Origin: Flammeovirga sp. OC4
GTDB taxonomy: Bacteria; Bacteroidota; Bacteroidia; Cytophagales; Flammeovirgaceae
Assembly (NCBI RefSeq): GCF_000812565.1
Contig: NZ_JTAM01000012.1
Coordinates: forward strand, 1-64,000
Length of the DNA stretch: 64,000 nucleotides
Direction of reading: 5' to 3'
Shown here: in pieces, positions 30,201-37,687 of the stretch
How the letters are laid out: the number at the start of each line of letters is the position of its first letter
Position numbering within the stretch: the first letter of the stretch is position 1
Notes under the pieces: model-generated
Database searches by the model: none
What the model saw: the letters and a program-made list of their open reading frames with translations, nothing else
Told to the model about the DNA's origin: nothing
Translations under genes and position numbers: made by a program

Positions 30201-30879
30201 TCAAGGATATGATTTTGAAATTTCAGAGTTTGATCCAACACCAAGTATGATTTCAAGAGCAGCAACAGGTTATACTTACGAAGGGGCTAAGACTTTATTT
30301 ACAGAAGGACTAAGTGCGGCAGAAGAACAGTTTGCTCCAGGGACATGGTTTGGTAACTATGAGGCACAAGAAGCTTGGGATAGATGGTTCACGCCTTTCT
30401 TAGACTATATCCATAATAATGAGGACGTGATTAGATCGGTTACTTATATCAATGCCAATTGGAACACTCAAGCCAAATGGGCAAGTCCTTACAATGAAGG
30501 TTATTGGGGTGATACACGTATTGAGTCTAATCCAGCCATTAAAGCATTATGGTTAGAGGAAACAAATTCTGATTTCTGGTTATTAGGTAGTCCATCTATT
30601 GCGAATGATTTGTACGATGGAGCAAGTAATGCTAGAGTTTTAGGCGTTGATGAAAACGAAATAGTACAAAACACAACTGTTGTTCTTTATCCAAATCCAG
30701 TAAAAAACACTTTAAATATCAAGGGCTTAAATGAAGTACCTACACTGCAATTGTACTCTACACAAGGGGTATTATTGATGGAAAAAGAAGGTTTTTCAAT
30801 GGATGTTTCAAAATTGACTAGAGGACTTTATGTCTTAAAAATCAATGATCAGTTGATGAAAAAGGTAATAATTGAATAA
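27259..30879 (+). CDS. Tandem GH26 glycoside hydrolase (beta-1,3-xylanase-like) with cysteine motif, FN3 domains and T9SS tag
   Basis: 1206 residues, extracellular. Order: signal peptide (1-20), cysteine module (Cys22, 31, 34, 46), FN3 (about 57-140), a second beta domain (about 148-235), GH26-1 (about 248-590), FN3 (about 610-695), GH26-2 (about 702-1110) and a T9SS sorting domain (about 1140-1206). Each catalytic domain starts GKFTPKNGK and has the acid/base Glu in RIGYEFDG (Glu375, Glu841) and the nucleophile Glu in a strand ending A-E (Glu472 in IMMAEVS, Glu978 in VMIAEST). The 97-residue spacing in domain 1 and the C-terminal phrases YINADW and NEGYWGD resemble marine GH26 beta-1,3-xylanases as I remember them, more than mannanases, which usually carry W-H-E-M/x at the acid/base. 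Activity on algal beta-1,3-xylan is therefore the best guess. Domain 2 has a longer insert. Confidence 0.85.
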   Translation: MKRLTLLILTTIVVLGSYAQNCPPSHPYEACGRCWENAAQAQAGGCEETNDPTSPPNAPSNLVSTSVTTSSVSIQWNDNSTDEEGFEVYRNNNLVATVGANVTSYNSQNLSSNTTYTFEVLAFNGTLKSSATSPLQITTEEDIPSDELGNVALSSRNQGNGWVIEWNSVNNATSYSLNITTKEGNTELSNDDLIVTGLSYSEGNPVEDRTYIYTLTASNATDSKQSNLVQKIRSSCNGSADEQGKVSGKFTPKNGKVLMFLGQDNNSVDEYVNSGQFPTIGGFTNYTNIYDFAGLESINNYGSGDMCIQCGIDKYPSAAVAIGLYMVEDNDGKGEDHPNGLTDVVNGVYDASIDKFANFAKANPTTPFFLRIGYEFDGTWNFYDPTKYINAYRYLVDRLNAQNVENVAYVWQSAAYGFTYNSNPIDAWYPGDEYVDYIGLSFFFYDEGFNGPNLQFLLDMARNKQKPIMMAEVSAQYYDFDENTFTTYDNPGLKTPMTGEAMWQQYFEDQLKPFIEGNEDVIRAISYINADWQSQEQWMWPDAGNGYWGDTRVQQNPYIAQQWNTWITSGQFQNGDPNLYQILTTGGCGDDTPPDDDNPPVEGVLPGVPSNIAATSNSSSSISVSWSAATDAERYVVKYGLSSGNYTDSLTVTSTSTTINNLQAETNYYVNVYAINAEGSGDLGTETSATTQAAPVLGDKIEGKFTPKNGKTMLAIGQDLAAMSGYREGEMPEPAAAVAYVSFFMLTQDNYGINYGATGMDNDGNFTGVDTDWGSGPLNASSTALGWDQSALIIAMSITENWNLNGLQGIASGQYEQYIDKLALFCNTFSEKKIYLRIGYEFDGRWNSQETAGGNYPAGYHKQEEYKAAWRHIVDGMNARGVNNVAYVWQSSTSPVDDVLDGYFGNNGDLAAAREDISGWYPGDDYVDWCGISWFISPTEASNYFGFDDVPNLPNQDDLADEMLAFAREHNKPVMIAESTPQGYDFEISEFDPTPSMISRAATGYTYEGAKTLFTEGLSAAEEQFAPGTWFGNYEAQEAWDRWFTPFLDYIHNNEDVIRSVTYINANWNTQAKWASPYNEGYWGDTRIESNPAIKALWLEETNSDFWLLGSPSIANDLYDGASNARVLGVDENEIVQNTTVVLYPNPVKNTLNIKGLNEVPTLQLYSTQGVLLMEKEGFSMDVSKLTRGLYVLKINDQLMKKVIIE

Positions 30880-30937
30880 TTCAATTGTGAAGTACATACT
30901 GAAAAATTTTAAGTACTGATTATGAAATTAGTACTTG

Positions 30938-30976
30938 AACTCTCCATACTCATCACTTGTATGGAGAGTTTTTTCT
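30938..30976 (+). terminator. Terminator of the GH26 gene
   Basis: Perfect stem aactctccatac / gtatggagagtt with a nine-base loop, then ttttctctat. Confidence 0.9.
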
Positions 30977-31093
30977 CTATATCTTAAAAAGAATTTTTTA
31001 TTTGTGTACTCAAGATTTTCGATTATCAATTATAAGTTTTTCGAAGCATTGTGATCTAATAAGAACCAATTTGATTAACTTACTTCACTGGCT

Positions 31094-33961
31094 ATGAAAT
31101 ATTTTTTATTAACAATTAGTGTTATTTTCTTTTCACTTCCTCTTTTTTCAAAATCAATAAACCCTATTGATGGCGTACCTATCATTACCAAAATTCCATC
31201 CTCTGTTTATAGAGCCGGGTCTCAAAATTGGTCTATTACTCAGGGGAATAAAGGCTTTATGTACTTCGCCAATAACTTTGGATTATTAGAATTTGATGGG
31301 AAAAATTGGAACACTTATAAACTAAACCAAGCCAATAGTAATTTACTTTGTGTAAGAGCCATTGGTAAAAGAATTTATCTGGGAGGGCAGAAGGAATTTG
31401 GATATTTCGAGGCGGATTCCCTTAATGAACTTCGTTACAATTCTCTTTCAGATGTATTACCACAAGACATAGAGTTTGATGAAGTCTGGAATATTTACAG
31501 CGGAAAGGAAAATGAGATTTACTTTATCTCGCACGACTTCATATTCTACTACGACCACACAAGAGTAACGGCTATTCAGACCAAGGAAGCTACACGTTAT
31601 TCTTTTTTTATAGATGAATTTATTTACTCCTCTAGTGCTCAATTTGGTATTGAGAAGTTTATTCCTTTATCACAACAAAGAATAAAACTAACGAATGCTT
31701 CTTTCTTAAAAGGTAAAAATATTCGAAAAGTATTGAATTACTCTTCCAATAAACGTTTAATCTTCACTTTGGAAGGGGAAATCTATAAAGAGGAAAATAA
31801 TATCATATCGCCTGTTGCTCAAAACTTATGGGAAGCGCTCAAAAATGCGATGATAAATACGGCTTTAATTTTACCAGAAGACAGAATTGCGATTGGTACT
31901 CAAAATGCTGGAATATTTATCATCAATGAGAAAGGCGAAAAACTAGATCACATTGTGACCGATCAAGGTTTGACGGATATTATTGTTTATGATCTATTCA
32001 TTGATAAACAAGACAATTTATGGGTGGCTCACCGCAATGGTTTGTCGTATATAGAGCTTGAATCTCCTTTCAGAATGCTCAACAAATATGCGGGAATAGA
32101 AGGAGGTGGATATACGGCGTTCAAAGACAATGGAAAGGTTTATTTGGGGACATCCAACGGTTTGTATGAAAGTATTCAGGAGCCTGATGGTATCACTTAT
32201 CATTCAGTAGAAGGAGGAAGAGGACAGTCTTATTTTGTAGAGAAAATTAATGAGGAGGTATTTTATGGTCAGCATTTAGGCTTATACAATATTAAAAACG
32301 GTAAAAGCCAATTGATCAATGATCGAATAGGGGCTTGGAATCTAATTGCTATAGACAATAACCGTTATTTACAAGGGGCATACAATGGTCTCTTTATTTT
32401 GACAAAAGAAAAAAACGGTTGGAAAAGGGAAAAACTAAAAGATTTTCATGAGTCATCGAGGTTAATGTCGCTCAATAAAAAAACAAATACACTTTGGATA
32501 AGCCATGGTTTTAAAGGAGTTTATAAACTGAAAATTGATTTCAAGACGAATAAGATGACAGAGCTAAAACACTATGGTCAATCAGAAGGATTTTATAGTA
32601 ATGTTCTGATCAATTTATTTAAGATTAATGGTGAACTTGTTTTTTGTGGCGAAAGAGGCATTTTTAGTTATGATGAAGAACAGGATAGGTTCAAACTTCA
32701 TGATCTGTATACCAATTTGTTAGGTACAAATGAGAGAGTATCTGCAATGTCCAGTGACTTTGCGGGTAATATCTATTTCATTCAAAAAGGAAAGGTCGGA
32801 ATGATCAAAAATATATTAAGTAATTCCCCCATCATTGAAAGAAATATTTTTGGAAGAATTAATCACTTGGTAAGCGATGATTTGGAACAAATTATTCCTA
32901 TTGATAAGGATCATGTGCTCATTACAGCCAAAGAAGGATTTATTGATTTTAACCCCAGATATCAAAGATCATTCATAGAAAAAGTGCCACTTTCAATCAT
33001 CTCATTTAATAGTTCAGATGGATTAGAAGCCCAAAATGAGTACAATCCGCAGTACAAGGAACAGACCATTGAAATCCCCTATGATAGAAATACAATTGAA
33101 GTTGAATTTGTAGCCTCCTATTACGATGGAATGCATTTTAATGAGTATGAAACTTACCTTCAAGGTTTTGACAAGCAGCCTAATGAGTGGAGTAGTCAAA
33201 ACCAAGTGAAATACACAAACCTCAAGGAAGGAGACTACACATTGATGGTAAAAGGTAAAAACATCTATGGGGAAGAAAGTGCAATGACAGCCATTAAATT
33301 CACGATACTTCCCCCTTGGAACAGAAGTATTTACGCTTATATCCTTTACGTACTATTAGTGGGTGTATTGGTGTTGGCTTTATTTCTTGCTTCTCGATGG
33401 TCATTTCTCAACAAAGTAAAAAGTGTATTAGGTGAAAAGCAATTGCAGCTTCACAACAAGGATATCGAAATTCAAGTGCTAAAAGAAAAGCAATTACAAC
33501 AGGATCTAGAACATAAGAATAAAGAACTCGCATTAAGTACGGTGCATTTAACACAGCGTAATGAATTGCTCAGTAATTTAAAGGAGGATTTACAGAAAAT
33601 TCTTGAACGTATTAATAAAGGCAACTTCTCAAAAGTACGCACTTATGATTCACTGGAGGTCATCATCAAAAAAATTGGAAAAGATATCAATGATGAAAAA
33701 GAATGGTCTCGTTTTGAGGAACACTTCAACTTGTTACACAGTGATTTTTTCAAAATATTAAAACAACAACATCCTAACCTCAACACACAAGAACTGAAAA
33801 TTTGTGCTTATATCCGTATGAATATGTCTTCAAAAGAAATGGCAACAGCCTTAAATATCTCTTTAAGAGGCGTTGAAACATCACGTTATCGTTTAAGGAA
33901 GAAATTGAATTTGGATAGGCATGAAAACCTAACAGATTTTATAGAAAATATCACCAAATAA
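31094..33961 (+). CDS. Membrane-spanning propeller/Y_Y_Y sensor with LuxR-type DNA-binding domain
   Basis: 955 residues. A signal sequence (1-20) is followed by a large periplasmic beta-propeller part (about 30-640) made of Reg_prop-like units (for example IYDLFIDKQDNLWVAHRNG). A Y_Y_Y domain (about 655-738, with YETYLQGFDKQPNEWS) comes next, then one transmembrane helix (about 745-767), a coiled coil (about 775-850) and a C-terminal LuxR-type helix-turn-helix (about 895-950; LNTQELKICAYIRMNMSSKEMATAL). There is no histidine kinase or receiver domain, so the DNA-binding part is directly linked to the sensor. Proteins of this form are common one-component regulators in Bacteroidota. It starts 215 bases after the GH26 gene and may control the neighbouring locus in response to an oligosaccharide; that link is inferred. 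Confidence 0.88.
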   Translation: MKYFLLTISVIFFSLPLFSKSINPIDGVPIITKIPSSVYRAGSQNWSITQGNKGFMYFANNFGLLEFDGKNWNTYKLNQANSNLLCVRAIGKRIYLGGQKEFGYFEADSLNELRYNSLSDVLPQDIEFDEVWNIYSGKENEIYFISHDFIFYYDHTRVTAIQTKEATRYSFFIDEFIYSSSAQFGIEKFIPLSQQRIKLTNASFLKGKNIRKVLNYSSNKRLIFTLEGEIYKEENNIISPVAQNLWEALKNAMINTALILPEDRIAIGTQNAGIFIINEKGEKLDHIVTDQGLTDIIVYDLFIDKQDNLWVAHRNGLSYIELESPFRMLNKYAGIEGGGYTAFKDNGKVYLGTSNGLYESIQEPDGITYHSVEGGRGQSYFVEKINEEVFYGQHLGLYNIKNGKSQLINDRIGAWNLIAIDNNRYLQGAYNGLFILTKEKNGWKREKLKDFHESSRLMSLNKKTNTLWISHGFKGVYKLKIDFKTNKMTELKHYGQSEGFYSNVLINLFKINGELVFCGERGIFSYDEEQDRFKLHDLYTNLLGTNERVSAMSSDFAGNIYFIQKGKVGMIKNILSNSPIIERNIFGRINHLVSDDLEQIIPIDKDHVLITAKEGFIDFNPRYQRSFIEKVPLSIISFNSSDGLEAQNEYNPQYKEQTIEIPYDRNTIEVEFVASYYDGMHFNEYETYLQGFDKQPNEWSSQNQVKYTNLKEGDYTLMVKGKNIYGEESAMTAIKFTILPPWNRSIYAYILYVLLVGVLVLALFLASRWSFLNKVKSVLGEKQLQLHNKDIEIQVLKEKQLQQDLEHKNKELALSTVHLTQRNELLSNLKEDLQKILERINKGNFSKVRTYDSLEVIIKKIGKDINDEKEWSRFEEHFNLLHSDFFKILKQQHPNLNTQELKICAYIRMNMSSKEMATALNISLRGVETSRYRLRKKLNLDRHENLTDFIENITK

Positions 33962-33980
33962 TAGTCTAAGGTACAGTGCT

Positions 33981-34022
33981 GTAGGGGCGTTGCATTGCAA
34001 CGCCCTTGCGAACCACAACACA
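33981..34022. repeat. Short palindromic intergenic repeat (GTTGCA type), copy 2
   Basis: gggcgttgcattgcaacgccc (33984-34004) is a palindrome around one base. It is flanked by 'gtag' and 'ttgcgaaccacaaca', the same frame as copy 1. It lies between converging genes and could form a hairpin in either transcript. Confidence 0.7.
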
Positions 34023-34039
34023 TATTACCTACTCTTTTC

Positions 34040-35356
34040 TCATAAAAATGGATGATAATCTGTGATATAATAGTTTTGCAAATAATGGAATGCAGGCGCT
34101 AACACAGAAGTCAATACCTCATCATCATCCAAAGGCAGATAGACTTTTGAAGCTTCAACTTTTCCATTCCCTTTTAGCAAATAATGATATTTCACTTTGT
34201 GTTGTACCAGGTCAAATAAATTGCTCATTGTGTGATCTTCAGACTTACAACTCAGTTGAGCGGGTATACTGAGAAATATATTTTTCAATTCCTCATTGAC
34301 CAACAATTCATCATATAAAGCTAATAAGGCGATTTGTTCATACAGTGTACCTTTTCCCATTCTCCATTTCGGATCAGGATTTTCATCTTCCAAGCTATTA
34401 TTAATCGAAAAATCGGTTTTGGTATCAATATTAACCAAAGTATAAAGTGAATCGATGTGGTGAGGTATGTTGTTCAAATCAAAATGCTTATGAGTGATTT
34501 GCCCAATATTGATATCTTTTTCCATTTGAGCAGTCAGCAACAATAACGGAAGCACTATCTTTTGGTAGTTCTCATTTTGTCGCATTCTAATATAGATACC
34601 TTTAGCGGTAGATGCTCCAATAAAGTGGTTTGAGGTGATCAGTTCAGCCCCAAAACGATTGTCTTTTATATTTCTTATTCCCCCAGAACGCAGCTTTTGT
34701 TCCTTATCCCAAAGTAGTAATTTGAGTCTTGGACTATTCGTCTCATGATCTTTAAATGCATTCATTTTTCGGAGGTACCTCATCGATAAAGCTTCACCAT
34801 TTGGGCCTTTAGCCTCATTGTCCCCAAATACACCTTCCCAATGATTGCTTGTTCCCCAAAGTGGCTTAGGGTGAGCTTGACCATGACACCTAAAGCATTC
34901 TTGAGGAGCATCGTGTACTTTGATTTTAGCTTGTGTAAAATCTACTTGAAAAAGCTCCCAATTTCCTGTTTGCTCATTCAGTTCAATCCCATCAACCTTC
35001 TGATAAGTGGGGTCATCTAACTTGGAACTGATATTGAAAAGTAGGTGTCCATCACTGCCAAACATGACGATGCGAGGATAATCTAAGTTGGCTTCTCCCA
35101 AGGCTTTTGTATGTTCTACAAGCGAGAAGTTTTTACGATATACCTCTGGTAGTTTTAACATGAGATCTTCAACAGAAGAGATTTCCTTCTCCTGTACCCA
35201 TTGTTTAATATCGCTTAAATGAATTTGTTGATGTGCATTATATTTTTCTTCAGAAAGGACACATTCTTCGTTCAAGCGTTCCTTCATTGTGTTTTTTTGT
35301 ACTTGACAACCCAAAATGAGAAGTGAAGTCAATCCTAGTAATAATTCCTTTTTCAT
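34040..35356 (-). CDS. Mono-heme c-type cytochrome lipoprotein of unknown function
   Basis: I start at the ATG at 35356 (MKKELLLGLTSLLILGC), 438 residues; the frame also allows a TTG nine bases upstream. The lipobox LILGC places lipidated Cys at 17. A single c-type heme motif, Cys154-Phe-Arg-Cys157-His158, occurs in PQECFRCHGQAHPKPLWG. The His-Pro-Lys-Pro after it and the following SNHWEGVFG resemble small cytochrome domains in larger periplasmic proteins. The body (about 160-430) is mainly alpha-helical with no known enzyme motif. It could carry electrons at the outer membrane or act as a heme-containing sensor. It points towards the regulator gene (convergent) and diverges from the cysteine-motif lipoprotein. 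Heme binding is likely; the function is unknown. Confidence 0.75.
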   Translation of the reverse strand: MKKELLLGLTSLLILGCQVQKNTMKERLNEECVLSEEKYNAHQQIHLSDIKQWVQEKEISSVEDLMLKLPEVYRKNFSLVEHTKALGEANLDYPRIVMFGSDGHLLFNISSKLDDPTYQKVDGIELNEQTGNWELFQVDFTQAKIKVHDAPQECFRCHGQAHPKPLWGTSNHWEGVFGDNEAKGPNGEALSMRYLRKMNAFKDHETNSPRLKLLLWDKEQKLRSGGIRNIKDNRFGAELITSNHFIGASTAKGIYIRMRQNENYQKIVLPLLLLTAQMEKDINIGQITHKHFDLNNIPHHIDSLYTLVNIDTKTDFSINNSLEDENPDPKWRMGKGTLYEQIALLALYDELLVNEELKNIFLSIPAQLSCKSEDHTMSNLFDLVQHKVKYHYLLKGNGKVEASKVYLPLDDDEVLTSVLAPAFHYLQNYYITDYHPFL

Positions 35357-35365
35357 ACAACCCAA

Positions 35366-35695
35366 TTTAGTAGGATTCTTTAAGAAAAAAGACCAAATAA
35401 ATACTGTTCAAAACGATGACGTATTTATTTTTGAAATTTTACTCCAAAAATAAATTATAGATTCTTTGGAGTAAGTATGAATAACTTATTTTATTTTGTA
35501 AAATTCTGTAAACCAGTGTTTTGTTTTTTGTTGGGTGTATGTATGAAGTAGAAAATAAGATTGATTTGTGAAGTTTCTATAAAATGATGAAGTAGCGGTA
35601 AATTTAGTTTCTCTGTTTTTGACTACTTATTTCGAGATAAGTTTTAGGGCTGATATTCAGCGTTATTACTGATCTCAAACTTAAATTGAAATGAA
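35366..35695. other. Divergent promoter region (cytochrome lipoprotein / cysteine-motif lipoprotein)
   Basis: About 330 AT-rich bases holding two divergent promoters. The end, 'ttaaattgaaatgaa', is similar to the leader directly before the GH26 start (aaattgaaatga), which may reflect a shared translation-start context. No operator was identified. Confidence 0.45.
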
Positions 35696-36643
35696 ATGAA
35701 AACAGTAAATTTAATTCTACTACTACTATTCTCAATGTCGATTACAGGATGTCTAACTGACCACCAAGGCGAAATCGATGAAACTGCCTCTAACTACAGA
35801 GTAAGTTGCCCTCCTTCTCATCCTTTTGTAGCGTGCGATCAATGTTGGGAAAGCCAAGCACAAGCACAGTCTGCTGGATGTACAGATACGGGGTCAACAG
35901 ATGAATCAACAGCCGACGATACTACTCCAGCTTCAAGTAACTGTCCTGCATCTCACCCTTATGAAGCATGTGGACAATGTTGGGCAGATCAAGTACAAGC
36001 ATTTAGTGCCGGCTGTACAGAAACTCCTCAGGAAGGAGACGATACAGCAAATGGTGGTAACGAAGGAAGTGGTAACCTTAATCCAGATAATACCACTTGT
36101 GTTACACCTGTTGGTAATGGAAATGACGGCTGTCTAAATTCAGATGGTTACTTTGTTTCTCGTGATGGAGTGGTAAGTGATCCAGAAAATGCTCGTTTAG
36201 CAATCCTTGATATCGAAGTGAACTTGGGTATTGATATTGATGATGAGTTTATTGAAAAATGTGGTTATCAAGGTACAGTGCCATCAATCAATCCGTCTAT
36301 TACTGCTGCAGATGCTAAGATTTACTTTAAAGCATTAATTGGTGAACAGAAAGCACAATGGTTGATTGAAGATTTGGATACAAATGGTGATGGCATCTTG
36401 ACAAGAAACGAGGCTAGCCAAGCTAAAGGATCTGATCCAAGACAGGTGTTAAGAACAGGTTTTGGTCAAGAAAATGGTTTAGCCACAGACGATATTCTCG
36501 CATACATTGGTCTTTACCTCGGCGATGGTGCAATAGATAAATATGCTGGAGATTTATTACCAGAAGTACAAGACAACTTAGCCAAATTTACTAGAACTTG
36601 GCAGCCAGAGGTAATGAATTCAAATGGACGTTACAGAAACTAA
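35696..36643 (+). CDS. Surface lipoprotein with two cysteine modules and an EF-hand
   Basis: 315 residues. The lipobox SITGC gives lipidated Cys19. Two copies of the cysteine module follow: Cys38/47/50/62 and Cys83/92/95/107, each with C-P-x2-H-P-x3-C-x2-C-W spacing. Low-complexity Asp/Thr/Gly linkers separate them from the rest. The C-terminal part (about 160-315) is helical with a canonical calcium loop, DTNGDGILTRNE (228-239; ligands Asp228, Asn230, Asp232, Glu239), and looks like an EF-hand or dockerin-type fold. The first module matches the one in the GH26 enzyme (27259) very closely. The protein has no enzyme motif. A surface-anchored binding or organising role is an inference from the lipid anchor and repeated modules. 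It is monocistronic with a terminator at 36721. Confidence 0.78.
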   Translation: MKTVNLILLLLFSMSITGCLTDHQGEIDETASNYRVSCPPSHPFVACDQCWESQAQAQSAGCTDTGSTDESTADDTTPASSNCPASHPYEACGQCWADQVQAFSAGCTETPQEGDDTANGGNEGSGNLNPDNTTCVTPVGNGNDGCLNSDGYFVSRDGVVSDPENARLAILDIEVNLGIDIDDEFIEKCGYQGTVPSINPSITAADAKIYFKALIGEQKAQWLIEDLDTNGDGILTRNEASQAKGSDPRQVLRTGFGQENGLATDDILAYIGLYLGDGAIDKYAGDLLPEVQDNLAKFTRTWQPEVMNSNGRYRN

Positions 36644-36720
36644 CTACTCCTCATCGGTAGGGTCATTAATCATAATACTTTAGATGTGACCTAGAACGAA
36701 ATTCACAATCTATCATTATA

Positions 36721-36757
36721 ATACCTTAATTGTTCTGCAATTAGGGTATTTTTTTTC
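36721..36757 (+). terminator. Terminator of the cysteine-motif lipoprotein gene
   Basis: ataccttaattg / caattagggtat stem with G-U tolerance and a short loop, followed by eight T. It lies about 80 bases after the stop. Confidence 0.85.
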
Positions 36758-36796
36758 TTCAAAGTTTGGAATTATCATATTAATGTTCTAATGTTG

Positions 36797-36822
36797 TAGT
36801 GTAATAGTTAATTAGTACACTA
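36797..36822. promoter_or_regulatory. Putative GntR (YtrA-type) operator
   Basis: Inverted repeat tagtgta - 12 bases - tacacta directly upstream of the ABC ATPase start (36836). YtrA-type regulators are known to bind half-sites of the form GTGTA/TACAC with a similar gap. The third gene of this operon is such a regulator, so autoregulation is likely. Confidence 0.65.
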
Positions 36823-36835
36823 AATAATTAATAAA

Positions 36836-37669
36836 ATGATCAACATAAATAATCTAACATTCGGGTATTCTCGAAGAAAAATATTATACGATAACCTTGA
36901 ATTAGAATTAAAAGAAGGAAATATATATGGTTTATTAGGTGAAAATGGAGCAGGTAAATCGACTTTATTGATGTTGATTGCCGGTTTAAAAAGACCACAT
37001 TATGGAACGGTGGAAGTAGGAGGTCATTATGCTTCTGATGCTTCACCTGAGTTTTTAAGAGAGGTTTTCTTTATTCCAGAAGAGATGACCTTCCCCAATA
37101 TTTCTATAGAAAGTTATGTAGGGGTTTTAGCTCCTTTTTATCCAAAATTTGACCATACAGCATTTTTTGAAATGATTTCAGAATTTGGTCTAACACCAGA
37201 TATGACACTTCATAATATGTCTTATGGTCAGAAGAAAAAAGCATTAATATCATTAGGCCTAGCAAGTAATACACGTTTGCTTTTGATGGATGAACCTACA
37301 AACGGTTTAGATATTCCATCGAAAAGTCAGTTTAGAAAGTTAGTTGCAAAATATATGTCAGATGATAGAGTTTTTCTTATTTCTACCCATCAAGTGAGAG
37401 ATTTGGAGAGTTTGATAGATCCTATTGTGATTGTAGATAGTGGAAAAGTTGTGTTCAATGAAACATTAGATAGCATTACAGAAAAACTCCTTTTTACTAC
37501 CGCTGATAAGGTGTTGAGTGAAGACGTTATTTATTTAGAAAAAGGTATTGCAGAAGATAAGGTGGTGGCCAAGAATACTTCAGGTGATGTCAGCAGAGTA
37601 AACCTTGAATTATTATTCAATGCCGTTTTAAGTGAAAAAACAGTAATGGTAGAAGCGTTGTCAAATTAA
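36836..37669 (+). CDS. ABC transporter ATP-binding protein
   Basis: The 277-residue ATPase subunit of an ABC exporter. Walker A GENGAGKST (35-43), the signature MSYGQKKK and Walker B LLLMDEPTNGLD with the following SSTHQ-like switch (STHQVRD) are all intact. The C-terminal 60 residues vary, as is usual in this family. It is the first gene of a three-gene operon (ATPase, permease, GntR regulator) with 18 and 1 base between genes. This order is typical of YtrA-controlled transporters that respond to cell-envelope stress or antimicrobial peptides. The substrate is unknown. The start at 36836 follows an AT-rich leader containing the putative operator. Confidence 0.93.
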   Translation: MININNLTFGYSRRKILYDNLELELKEGNIYGLLGENGAGKSTLLMLIAGLKRPHYGTVEVGGHYASDASPEFLREVFFIPEEMTFPNISIESYVGVLAPFYPKFDHTAFFEMISEFGLTPDMTLHNMSYGQKKKALISLGLASNTRLLLMDEPTNGLDIPSKSQFRKLVAKYMSDDRVFLISTHQVRDLESLIDPIVIVDSGKVVFNETLDSITEKLLFTTADKVLSEDVIYLEKGIAEDKVVAKNTSGDVSRVNLELLFNAVLSEKTVMVEALSN

Positions 37670-37687
37670 TTAAAACTAACAATCATC

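Noticed and set aside
27259-30879. GH26 as beta-mannanase
   Set aside because: The acid/base motif is GYEFDG instead of the usual W-H-E-M/x of mannanases, and spacing and C-terminal phrases fit beta-1,3-xylanases better; kept as an alternative only.
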